DNA from: an uncultured Succinatimonas sp.
GTDB taxonomy: Bacteria; Pseudomonadota; Gammaproteobacteria; Enterobacterales; Succinivibrionaceae
Assembly (NCBI GenBank): GCA_900317105.1
Contig: ONFP01000038.1
Span: forward strand, 1-43,969
Length of the DNA stretch: 43,969 nucleotides
Direction: 5' to 3'
The notes under the pieces were generated by a model, which was not told where the DNA came from, did no database searches, and worked only from the letters and a program-made list of their open reading frames with translations. The position numbers were made by a program, and so were the translations under genes. Shown one piece after another: positions 8,069 through 15,858 of this stretch. Numbering within the stretch: position 1 is the first letter of the stretch; every line of letters begins with the position of its first letter.

Positions 8069-9058
8069 ATGACTGAATTTGCAAAATTTACCGCTGCAGA
8101 CAGATTTTCTGTAGCTCCGATGATTGATGTAACCACTCCAACCTTTCGCAGAATAGCCAGACTATTTTCAAAAAAGGCAATGCTCTATACCGAAATGATT
8201 GCCGCCAATGCTGTTGTTCACGGCAAGGAATATCTTATAGAACATGATGCGGATACCATTAATCCCTGCACTCTGCAGTTAGGCGGTTCTGATCCGAATG
8301 TTCTCTCAGATGCCTGCAGAATTGCCTCAAAGTTTAACTACAGTGCCATCAATCTTAATGCCGGCTGTCCTTCAGACAAGGTGCAGTCAGGTTCATTCGG
8401 TGCTATTCTGATGAAGACTCCACAGGTGATTACCGACTGTCTTATGGCTATGCAGGATGCCTCAGAGGTTCCTGTAACTGTAAAAACCAGAATCGGAGTT
8501 GATGATCTGGATGATTTTGAATATACAAAGAAGATTGTGGATTCAGTATATAAAACAGGCTGCAGACATATTATCCTTCATGCAAGAAAAGCCTGGCTTA
8601 ACGGTCTGTCTCCTAAGGAGAACCGAACCATTCCGCCTCTGGATTATGAAAGAGTATTTGCTCTAAAAGAGTTTTTCCCTGATCTTGCCATTACCATAAA
8701 TGGAGGAATCAAAACCATTGAGGAGTGTAATGATATGCTCTCAAAGGTTGAAGGGGTGATGCTTGGCAGAGCCTGTATGGATGATCCGTATATTCTCGCT
8801 TCAGTAGACAGCAGAATCTATAATGATGGTTCACAGATATTATCTCGTGATGAATGCTTTAAAAAGGTTGTAGAATTCTCTGAGAAATATGTATCAGAAG
8901 GAAATCGTCTGCATCATCTGGGTAATCACATTATTAATATGTTCAATGGCTGCAAGGGCGCCAGAAGATTCAGAAATTATCTCTCCTGTCATATGCACGA
9001 GCTAGGTGCCGGTCCTGAGGTTTTAGAGCAGGCATTTAAAAGAATGAAAGAGGCTTAA
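8069..9058 (+). CDS. dusA: tRNA-dihydrouridine(20/20a) synthase DusA
   Basis: FMN- and NADPH-dependent enzyme that reduces uridines 20/20a in the D-loop of tRNAs. It has the TIM-barrel start APMIDVT, the catalytic cysteine C100 within NLNAGCPSDKVQ, the phosphate-binding NGGI and MLGRA segments, and the DusA-specific block HARKAWLNGLSPKENR, which separates it from DusB and DusC. At 329 residues it is full length. The ATG at 8069 has only a weak Shine-Dalgarno. It is followed after 10 bases by the aldo/keto reductase and probably co-transcribed with it. Confidence 0.95.
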   Translation: MTEFAKFTAADRFSVAPMIDVTTPTFRRIARLFSKKAMLYTEMIAANAVVHGKEYLIEHDADTINPCTLQLGGSDPNVLSDACRIASKFNYSAINLNAGCPSDKVQSGSFGAILMKTPQVITDCLMAMQDASEVPVTVKTRIGVDDLDDFEYTKKIVDSVYKTGCRHIILHARKAWLNGLSPKENRTIPPLDYERVFALKEFFPDLAITINGGIKTIEECNDMLSKVEGVMLGRACMDDPYILASVDSRIYNDGSQILSRDECFKKVVEFSEKYVSEGNRLHHLGNHIINMFNGCKGARRFRNYLSCHMHELGAGPEVLEQAFKRMKEA

Positions 9059-9068
9059 GGAGTTTTTA

Positions 9069-9935
9069 ATGGAACTTACAATCAAGTCTACGGTTAATCT
9101 TAATAATGATGTAAAGATGCCTCTATTAGGTCTCAGAGCCTATAAGGTAAAAGGCGAGGATGCCTACAATGCTGTAAAGTGGGCCTTAGAGGCTGGTTAC
9201 CGACTTATTGACACCGCCAGAATCTACTGTAATGAAAAGGCTGTGGGCAGGGCAATCAGAGACTCAGGTATCCGTCGTGATGAGATTTTTGTTACCACCA
9301 AACTCTGGATCACCGATTTTGATAATCCACGTGCGGCTTTAAAGGCTTCCTTAGAGCGACTCGGACTTGATTATGTTGACCTTTATCTTATTCACTGGCC
9401 TAAAAAAGGCTATGAGCAGGCATACCTGGAGCTTGAAAATCTTCAGAAGGAAGGTCTGTGCAGAGCTATCGGCGTTGCCAATTTTAAACCTCACCATATT
9501 GAGAGCCTGAAAGAACACGGTGCTACTGTTATTCCTCAGGTTAATCAGACAGAAATCCATCCCCTCAATACCGAAGAAGAACTGTTAGGCTGGTGCCGCA
9601 AAAGAAAAATCTGCGTGGAAGCCTATTCTCCTTTAGGAAGTGAAGGCCGTCTGATCTTGGATGATCCAAGGCTTATCGGCATGAGAAACTATTATCATGC
9701 CTCAGCCTCTCAGATCCTGCTGCGCTGGTGTATCCAGAGAGGTATTGTAGCGATTCCTAAGGCTGTAATTCAGAGCAAGATTGAACAGAACTGTCAGCTT
9801 TATCATTTTGATATAACCAATTCTGATATTGAGACTATCTCGGATATGAACTGCAACGAAAGACGTAATTACGATCCTGACAAGATTGACTTACGCCCTA
9901 TGTCGATGTATCCGAAGATTACTCCAGAGGATTAG
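9069..9935 (+). CDS. Aldo/keto reductase (2,5-diketo-D-gluconate reductase-like)
   Basis: NADPH-dependent reductase of carbonyl compounds, 288 residues, cytoplasmic. The catalytic tetrad of the AKR family is intact: D48 and Y53 (DTARIYCNE), K78 (TTKLW) and H109 (LIHWP). The later NQTEIHP and SPLGSEG blocks are typical of the AKR3/AKR5-type group that includes DkgA and DkgB. AAGGAG lies just before the ATG. Substrate cannot be told from sequence; detoxification of small aldehydes or ketosugar reduction are both reasonable. It follows dusA closely, with no obvious functional link. Confidence 0.9.
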   Translation: MELTIKSTVNLNNDVKMPLLGLRAYKVKGEDAYNAVKWALEAGYRLIDTARIYCNEKAVGRAIRDSGIRRDEIFVTTKLWITDFDNPRAALKASLERLGLDYVDLYLIHWPKKGYEQAYLELENLQKEGLCRAIGVANFKPHHIESLKEHGATVIPQVNQTEIHPLNTEEELLGWCRKRKICVEAYSPLGSEGRLILDDPRLIGMRNYYHASASQILLRWCIQRGIVAIPKAVIQSKIEQNCQLYHFDITNSDIETISDMNCNERRNYDPDKIDLRPMSMYPKITPED

Positions 9936-10009
9936 TTCAACAATATGTTCTATTGGTATGATAGAATTACACCTATTATTTTAATTTAAGAAACATAACG
10001 GACATAATA

Positions 10010-11518
10010 ATGAATCAGTACAAAGAAGACGTAGAAATCGATCTGGTCAGACTTTTTAAATACCTTTTATCCAAAAGTAAGAAACTGCTTTTAATCGGAA
10101 TTGTGTTCGGTCTGGCTGGCCTTGCATACAAATACTACGATGTCGAGTTATCGGGCCGCTCCTTTGCTGATGAGCCAAATCTGGTTTCCTACGAGAAAAA
10201 TGTAAAGCAGCCAAACGGAACCATCACTGTTGAAAAGAAGAAGGCAAGCTATAATCAGTTCCTGTCTGAGATGGAGAGTCGTCAGAAGAACAATGAGGTC
10301 CAGAAAACACTTGCCTCCTATGAAAAGGCAAATATCAGCTCTGAGCTTAAGGTTCTGGAGAATGAGTTAAAAGATCAGCAGAATTATATGGAAAATTCTG
10401 TACTTTTAAATTCTGACCAGGTCTGCTATGAGGCGGTTCATTATTATCTGGCCTCCGAGAAGGGGGGTAAAAACTCCATCAAGCTGCAGCCGGTTATCAA
10501 AAACAAGTATGTTCCAGGAGTTCCTCAGGTTCAGCCTGTTAGAAGACCTAAATCAGCGGCAAATACCGAGGCAGAGATTGTTCAGCTTGAGGCTAAGGAC
10601 TCTTCTTTAACCAGTTTTGCAAGAACTCTTTTATATACCGACAAGTTCAAAAATGAATTTGCCTCAGCTCTTGGTTTGTCCGATGAAACCTCAGATAAGC
10701 TGATTGAGGAACTTGTAACCTTAAACAAGATTGATGATATCTCTTTTATCATTTCTCTGAAGGCAACCAGTAAAGAGGATGTCTATAAGCTTCAGAAGGT
10801 TCTGTCTCAGTACGACAGTGAGCTTACCTCATTTTTAAAGAATGAGTACGATATCAATTCTAACGAGATTTCCTTTGGAAAGGTAAAGTCTTCATATGTT
10901 GAAGCTTTACGTGAGCAGGAGAGTCAGCATGTAAATGATCTTCTTATCGAGATTGAAAACAAGAAGCAAGAACTGAACTCTGTTGCGTTAGTCGAGGAAC
11001 CTGTTACTAGTGTTAGCCTGAATAAGCTTAAGCTCAAGAAATACGCAATTTTTGCCTTTGGTGGGCTGGCTGTAGGTCTGTTCCTGGCTTTAGGTGCCTT
11101 TACCTGCGTCTATCTTTTTGATGGCAGACTTCACGATCCTGAGAATCTGATGTTTGATGATCTCAAGACCCTGGCCTGTGTTCACGATTCTTCATACAGT
11201 AAAGCCAGTGCAGATGAAATACAGAAGCTGAATGAATCTGTAGAGGTACTGTGCAAGGATAAAAAGAGCGTTACCGTGGTATCTACACTGAATGAGTCTG
11301 AGATCGTTAATGTTACCTCTGTAATTAAGGATGCTCTGGCTGCAAACGGTATCAGTGCCTTTAATATTGTTAAGCCACAGAATATGAAGTCTATTTCAGA
11401 GGCTGACGCTCTGATTCTGGCTGAAAAGATTGACCGTTCTAAACTGGATGACGTTATCGGCGAGATTGTTCAGATTAAGAATATCAAAAAGGATATTCTG
11501 GGCATTGTGTTTGCGTAA
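10010..11518 (+). CDS. Wzz/BY-kinase-like polysaccharide copolymerase with degenerate kinase domain
   Basis: A 502-residue inner-membrane protein built like bacterial chain-length regulators: a short cytoplasmic N-terminus with the Wzz-like start DVEIDLVRLFKYL, TM1 (about 26-43), a long periplasmic coiled-coil region (about 44-343), TM2 (about 345-370), and a cytoplasmic C-terminal Rossmann-like domain (about 385-502). The C-terminal domain resembles that of BY-kinases (VTVVSTL..., then ...ILGIVFA), but I see no Walker A, Walker A' or Walker B motif and no tyrosine cluster. It is therefore likely inactive as a kinase. No glycosyltransferase or wzx/wzy gene is adjacent, so the polymer it would serve is unknown. 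A terminator follows. Confidence 0.7.
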   Translation: MNQYKEDVEIDLVRLFKYLLSKSKKLLLIGIVFGLAGLAYKYYDVELSGRSFADEPNLVSYEKNVKQPNGTITVEKKKASYNQFLSEMESRQKNNEVQKTLASYEKANISSELKVLENELKDQQNYMENSVLLNSDQVCYEAVHYYLASEKGGKNSIKLQPVIKNKYVPGVPQVQPVRRPKSAANTEAEIVQLEAKDSSLTSFARTLLYTDKFKNEFASALGLSDETSDKLIEELVTLNKIDDISFIISLKATSKEDVYKLQKVLSQYDSELTSFLKNEYDINSNEISFGKVKSSYVEALREQESQHVNDLLIEIENKKQELNSVALVEEPVTSVSLNKLKLKKYAIFAFGGLAVGLFLALGAFTCVYLFDGRLHDPENLMFDDLKTLACVHDSSYSKASADEIQKLNESVEVLCKDKKSVTVVSTLNESEIVNVTSVIKDALAANGISAFNIVKPQNMKSISEADALILAEKIDRSKLDDVIGEIVQIKNIKKDILGIVFA

Positions 11519-11581
11519 TTGATTGTTTACTCGTTCAGAATCGTGACATAGTATTCTGTCTATTGCTTAATTCACATTTGT

Positions 11582-11615
11582 GAGCCTCGGTATATCAACG
11601 AGGCTCTATTGTTTT
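11582..11615 (+). terminator. Intrinsic terminator after the Wzz-like gene
   Basis: GAGCCTCG (11582-11589) pairs with CGAGGCTC (11599-11606), followed by TATTGTTTT. The stem is GC-rich and perfect. Confidence 0.75.
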
Positions 11616-11708
11616 GGAGCTCTTACTTACATTTTCAGCGTTGAAATAGAAAGCAATGCAAATTTTGTTGTAATAAACGATTAAAGTGGAAATTTTGAGA
11701 AGATATAA

Positions 11709-13313
11709 ATGGTTGATTCCACAAAATTACCAAAAGCAAAGAATAGTTTTGAAGATATTAGAAAAAAGAATCAGATTTATATAGACCATACAGATTTGAT
11801 TTATGAATTTGCATATCTTGATGGTGCCAATTTTCTTTCAAGACCACGTCGCTTTGGAAAGTCACTGCTTGTTTCTACGCTTGAATCTCTTTTTTCTCAT
11901 GGTACAGAGTTTTTTAAGGAACTTAAGCTGGAAAAGCTTTGGAATGAAAGAGAGAATGGCCGAACCTATAAAGTAATACATATTGATTTTTCCTCACTTT
12001 CTTTTGAGGATAAAAATGAACTGAATAATCAGATTGTTTATGTTCTTGCTGACACTGCAAAACGCGACGGAGTAATTTTTCCGGATGATTATAAAGAACG
12101 TAGCGCCGGCCTTAATTTAAAGACTCTGGTCGATGCGGCTCCATCTGAATATGTCCTTTTAATTGATGAATACGATTATCCTTTAACTCATTCCCTTGGA
12201 AACAAAGTCTTATTTGAATCATACCTACAGTACCTACAAGGCTTCTTTGGGGCAATTAAAGCTGTAACCGGAGATATGAGATTCATCTTTATTACAGGTG
12301 TGGGCCGTTTTGCTAAAACCTCAGTATTTTCTCAGCTTAATAATCTAAGAGATTTAGGGCTTGAAGCCAAGTTTGAAGCTGATATGCATCAGTATTTTGA
12401 TGCTTATGTTGAGAATGCAGCCAGCATTCTAAATCTCTCAAAAGAAGAGTGTTACGCACAGATAAAGTCTCATTATGACGGCTATAGATTCCATGTCGGC
12501 AATGAAAATACTCTTTATAATCCATGGTCAGTTCTTAATTTCTTATCCTCTCCAGAGAATGGCTTTAAAAACTTCTGGTATGAAACTGGTGGTGCTTATC
12601 CAACTCTGATTGCAAACTATATTGAGAATATTCAGCAGGTTCCATTGGAAAGTATTCAGAAAACAGAAATCGGATCTGATGAATTGTCAAATTTCTATGA
12701 TTACTTTACAGTTACTCCGTTAAGTATTCTATATCAGTCAGGATATCTGTCGTTAAGAGTTGAAGAAAATGAGCTTGGAGGACAGAGTCTTTTCCTGGTA
12801 CCACCTAATCTTGAGGTTAAATCTGCCTTAACTAAACTTTATTATGTAGTTGTTAGAAAAGATGCGGTAGAAACTAAAACAATTCAGAATATCTCTTCTG
12901 CTCTTATTTCTAATTTAAAAAAATCAGATTATGAAAAACTGATAAAGACCTTCTCTGCTGCTCTCAATACCTTTGGCTATGATGATCATGAGGCTTTCAA
13001 ATCAGAACACTACTGCAGAGATATCATTTATTTTACTTTGACCTTATCTGGTATAAATGCTCAAAGAGAAGTAATCAGTGCAAAAGGCAGAGCTGATTTG
13101 GTAGTAGAACTATCTGATAAACGTTACGTTTTTGAGATTAAGCTTGCAAAAAACAAAGCCGCTGAAAATAAACTGCTAGAAGAAGCAGTTGAACAGATTA
13201 AGGATAAGCGTTACGGAGCGCTTCTACCTCTGAAAGAATTAACCAGAATTGCTGTAGTTATAAGTTCGGATGACAAAGCTGTTATTAAATGGATGCATGT
13301 GGATGCAACTTAA
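11709..13313 (+). CDS. AAA-ATPase-like protein with C-terminal PD-(D/E)XK nuclease-like domain
   Basis: A 534-residue protein of the AAA-ATPase-like/PDDEXK family (Pfam AAA-ATPase_like plus PDDEXK_9). It has a Walker A-like RPRRFGKS (45-52), Walker B LLIDEYD (150-156), a sensor-like FIFITGVGRF, and a C-terminal nuclease-fold signature with D463 (GRADLV) and E476-x-K478 (FEIKLAK). The family is abundant and often expanded in anaerobic gut bacteria; its biological role is not established. Its sequence is visibly more AT-rich than its neighbours, and it stands alone between terminators and promoters, which suggests separate acquisition. It resembles the protein at 33959-35623. Confidence 0.88.
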   Translation: MVDSTKLPKAKNSFEDIRKKNQIYIDHTDLIYEFAYLDGANFLSRPRRFGKSLLVSTLESLFSHGTEFFKELKLEKLWNERENGRTYKVIHIDFSSLSFEDKNELNNQIVYVLADTAKRDGVIFPDDYKERSAGLNLKTLVDAAPSEYVLLIDEYDYPLTHSLGNKVLFESYLQYLQGFFGAIKAVTGDMRFIFITGVGRFAKTSVFSQLNNLRDLGLEAKFEADMHQYFDAYVENAASILNLSKEECYAQIKSHYDGYRFHVGNENTLYNPWSVLNFLSSPENGFKNFWYETGGAYPTLIANYIENIQQVPLESIQKTEIGSDELSNFYDYFTVTPLSILYQSGYLSLRVEENELGGQSLFLVPPNLEVKSALTKLYYVVVRKDAVETKTIQNISSALISNLKKSDYEKLIKTFSAALNTFGYDDHEAFKSEHYCRDIIYFTLTLSGINAQREVISAKGRADLVVELSDKRYVFEIKLAKNKAAENKLLEEAVEQIKDKRYGALLPLKELTRIAVVISSDDKAVIKWMHVDAT

Positions 13314-13353
13314 CGCAATGTAGGCGGTAAATACATTATTTTTAATTTTACAT

Positions 13354-13381
13354 TTGAAAAAATTTCTTTTTAGTTTATAAT
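13354..13381 (+). promoter_or_regulatory. Strong promoter of rplY
   Basis: TTGAAA (13354-13359, 5 of 6) and a perfect TATAAT (13376-13381) are spaced by 16 bases. Transcription should start close to 13388, so the mRNA would begin with the hairpin at 13387-13417. Confidence 0.7.
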
Positions 13382-13386
13382 ATCGC

Positions 13387-13417
13387 ACGCTGTGTTTATG
13401 GTCGCATTACACAGCGT
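13387..13417 (+). promoter_or_regulatory. 5' leader hairpin of rplY
   Basis: ACGCTGTG (13387-13394) pairs perfectly with CACAGCGT (13410-13417), then comes a T-rich stretch before the Shine-Dalgarno AGGA (13434-13437). It sits at the predicted 5' end of the mRNA. E. coli rplY is reported to be autoregulated through its 5' leader, so an L25-binding element is plausible; an mRNA-stabilising stem or an attenuator is the alternative. Confidence 0.5.
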
Positions 13418-13446
13418 TGTTTAATTTTTTTATAGGAAACATGAAA

Positions 13447-13731
13447 ATGGCAATTACTTTAGATGCTACTTCACGTACTGACCTAGGAAGAGGTGCGAGC
13501 CGCCGCCTACGTCGTGAGTTCAAGACCCCAGCAATTATCATTGGCCAGGGCAAAGATGCACTTTCAATCTGCTTAGATGAGAAGAAAGTTATCACCGCTG
13601 CTTTAAAGGATGAGTTCTACAACGAAGTTGTAATCAGCCTAAATGGCGAGTCAATCAAGGTTAAGCCTGTTGACATCCAGCGTCACCCAGTTTCAGAGCG
13701 TATTTTACACATTGATTTCCAGCGTATCTAA
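13447..13731 (+). CDS. rplY: 50S ribosomal protein L25 (short form)
   Basis: 5S-rRNA-binding ribosomal protein. It is the short, about 94-residue, form found in enteric-type gammaproteobacteria and lacks the CTC C-terminal extension. Characteristic blocks are GRGASRRLRRE near the N-terminus, PAIIIG, and the C-terminal DIQRHPVSERILHIDF. I chose the ATG at 13447 because AGGA ends nine bases upstream; the ATG at 13441 would be too close to it and 13417 lies inside the leader hairpin. It is monocistronic, with its own promoter, leader hairpin and terminator. Confidence 0.95.
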   Translation: MAITLDATSRTDLGRGASRRLRREFKTPAIIIGQGKDALSICLDEKKVITAALKDEFYNEVVISLNGESIKVKPVDIQRHPVSERILHIDFQRI

Positions 13732-13758
13732 TTTTTTGGAAATTTAGTAAAAAATACA

Positions 13759-13791
13759 AGAGCCATTCTTGAAAAAAGAGTGGCTTTTTTC
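13759..13791 (+). terminator. Intrinsic terminator of rplY
   Basis: GCCATTCTT (13762-13770) pairs with AAGAGTGGC (13776-13784, one G-U pair), followed by TTTTTT. Confidence 0.85.
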
Positions 13792-13849
13792 TTATATTAT
13801 TATTTGTTTTTGACTTGTTGTTGCAAAAGCTTTACTAGGAAAAAATTTA

Positions 13850-14701
13850 ATGGAAGATACTCCAGTTTTAGGTCATATGATTGACCTTAGGGTTGTGGAT
13901 ATAACCGATCAGGGCGCATTCGTTGATGCCGGTACCTATGGTGATCTGTTTGTCCCAAACAAGCAGCTTCCGGATGAGCTTGAAATCGGGAATCTTTTAA
14001 GAGTCTTTTTGTATAAGGATTCCGGCAGAGTTTTAGCAACAGCAAGACATCCTTATCTTGAGTGCGGAATGTGCGGCAGACTTACTGTTACCTCAATTGA
14101 CTGCGGTACTGTTTACATGGACTTAGGTATTCCTAAGGAACTGGTTGTCCCTGTTTCAGAGCAGCGTTCTGCCTTTGAAGTCGGTCAGTCCGTGCTGATT
14201 TATGTAACTATTGATGAGCAGGGCAGACTTTTTGGTACCCAGCGTTTCAATAAATATATCCGCGACAACAGTAAACCAGGTGAGTTTAAGGTTGGTCAGC
14301 GTGTGACAGCGGTAGCTGTATCTCATACACCTTTAGGCTTCAGAACTGTTATCAATGATTCTGTTTATGGTCTTATTTATAAGAATGAGCTAAAAAGTCC
14401 AATCAGAATCGGTAAAAGAACTGATGCCTACATCACTAAGATAAGAGATGACGGCAGACTTGATGTTTCTCTGCAGGAACCAGGTCTTTCCGGTATTGAG
14501 CATGCAGCCAAGACACTTTTACATATCCTGAATAACTCAAATGGTTTTATTGCCTTTAATGACAAGTCAGACCCTCAGGATATTGAAGACTATCTTCACA
14601 TGTCTAAAGGAAAATTTAAAAAGGCAATCGGATCCCTGTATAAACAGCGTCTGATTGAAATTACCGATGACGGTATCAGACTTGTTTCTAAGGATAAGTA
14701 A
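13850..14701 (+). CDS. cvfB: S1-domain RNA-binding protein, CvfB/YitL family
   Basis: A 283-residue cytoplasmic protein with repeated S1-type OB folds and a C-terminal winged-helix region, as in CvfB of Firmicutes. S1-like modules lie at about 5-65, 70-135 (with the CGMCGRLTV start) and 140-205. The C-terminal part (about 225-283) contains the LHMSKGKFKKAIGSLYKQ segment characteristic of the family's winged helix. CvfB binds RNA and affects virulence gene expression in Staphylococcus; its role in Gammaproteobacteria is unclear. It starts a same-strand series with sohB (19 bases downstream) and topA and may share their transcript. Confidence 0.88.
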   Translation: MEDTPVLGHMIDLRVVDITDQGAFVDAGTYGDLFVPNKQLPDELEIGNLLRVFLYKDSGRVLATARHPYLECGMCGRLTVTSIDCGTVYMDLGIPKELVVPVSEQRSAFEVGQSVLIYVTIDEQGRLFGTQRFNKYIRDNSKPGEFKVGQRVTAVAVSHTPLGFRTVINDSVYGLIYKNELKSPIRIGKRTDAYITKIRDDGRLDVSLQEPGLSGIEHAAKTLLHILNNSNGFIAFNDKSDPQDIEDYLHMSKGKFKKAIGSLYKQRLIEITDDGIRLVSKDK

Positions 14702-14720
14702 CTTCGTTTAAGGTTTTGTT

Positions 14721-15839
14721 ATGGAATTTTTGTTTGAATTCGGTCTTTTTGCAGGAAAATTTATCTTTGGCGCAGTCTGTATCGTTATAGCGCTTGTCTG
14801 TGTCCTGATGGCTGTAAAGGCTGCCAAAGGCGAGATGGATGAGAAAAAGGAAAAACTCAAGTTCACCGATCTTATGGTAGAGGCAGAAGAACGTAAAGAC
14901 AGTATTGAGGATGCCGTATTAAGATTCGATGCTAACAAAGATGAAAAAACTCTGAAAAAAGAGCTTAAGCTGAAATCAAAGAACAGGAATAAGTCTGAAG
15001 AAGCTCATAAAAAAGAGCGTGCAGAAAAGATTAAGAAAGCAAAGGATGAAGGCAGATTTTGTCCTAAGAGGATTTTTGTACTAGACTTTGAAGGTGATAC
15101 ACATGCAAGTGCGTCTCACGATCTGCGCCTGAAGGTCAATGCTATTCTGGATATTGCAACTGCTGAGGATGAGGTAATTGTAAATCTGGATTCTCCTGGC
15201 GGAGTTGTGAATGGTTATGGTTTCTGTTCTTCAATTCTTGAAAGAATCAGGGAAAGAGGCATTCACCTTACAGTCTGTGTTGACAATGTTGCAGCCTCAG
15301 GTGGCTATCTGATGAGCTGTGTTGCCGACAAGATTGTAGCAGCACCTTTTGCATATGTCGGTTCTATCGGAGTCGTGGCCAATATTCCTAATTTCAACAA
15401 GGTATTAAAGAAACACGATGTTGATTATGAGCAGGTTACTGCCGGCAAGTACAAGCGAACCCTTACTATGTTCGGTGAGAATACCGAAGAGGGCAGAGCT
15501 AAGTTCAAGGCTGAAATGGAAGCAATTCATTTCCGTTTTAAGGAGATTGTTTCTAAGTACAGACCTAAGCTTAATATCGAGGAGATCGCAACCGGTGAAT
15601 TCTGGCTTGGTAAGGATGCTTTAGAGCGTGGCTTGGTTGATGAATTAAACACTTTTGATGCATACTTGCAAAATAGCCTAGAATTTACACAGGATTGTGC
15701 TATAAAGATTAGCATAGAACGAAAAGAGAAAAAGTCACTTAAAGATCTATTAGGAAAGTTCTTTAGTGCTAAAACCTGGACCAGAGCTGTAAAGGAAGAA
15801 GTAGCTCAGTCCGTTAATAATGCAACCCCTTACAGATAA
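14721..15839 (+). CDS. sohB: Inner membrane peptidase SohB (S49 family)
   Basis: Membrane-bound serine protease of the signal-peptide-peptidase A (S49) type, 372 residues. An N-terminal membrane segment (about 8-30) is followed by a charged coiled coil (about 35-110) and the protease domain. The catalytic Ser-Lys dyad is visible: S193 in VAASGGYLMS and K245 in GKYKRTLTMFG. The GENTEEGRAKF block after the lysine matches E. coli SohB. It is thought to degrade membrane or periplasmic peptides. It lies between cvfB and topA, the usual sohB-topA order in Gammaproteobacteria, and ends 19 bases before the topA ATG. Confidence 0.94.
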   Translation: MEFLFEFGLFAGKFIFGAVCIVIALVCVLMAVKAAKGEMDEKKEKLKFTDLMVEAEERKDSIEDAVLRFDANKDEKTLKKELKLKSKNRNKSEEAHKKERAEKIKKAKDEGRFCPKRIFVLDFEGDTHASASHDLRLKVNAILDIATAEDEVIVNLDSPGGVVNGYGFCSSILERIRERGIHLTVCVDNVAASGGYLMSCVADKIVAAPFAYVGSIGVVANIPNFNKVLKKHDVDYEQVTAGKYKRTLTMFGENTEEGRAKFKAEMEAIHFRFKEIVSKYRPKLNIEEIATGEFWLGKDALERGLVDELNTFDAYLQNSLEFTQDCAIKISIERKEKKSLKDLLGKFFSAKTWTRAVKEEVAQSVNNATPYR

Positions 15840-15858
15840 TAGAATTACGAGAATAAAC

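Noticed and set aside
15820-15858. topA start at 15820
   Set aside because: It would lie inside the end of sohB; the conserved TopA N-terminus MGKSLVIVES starts at 15859.
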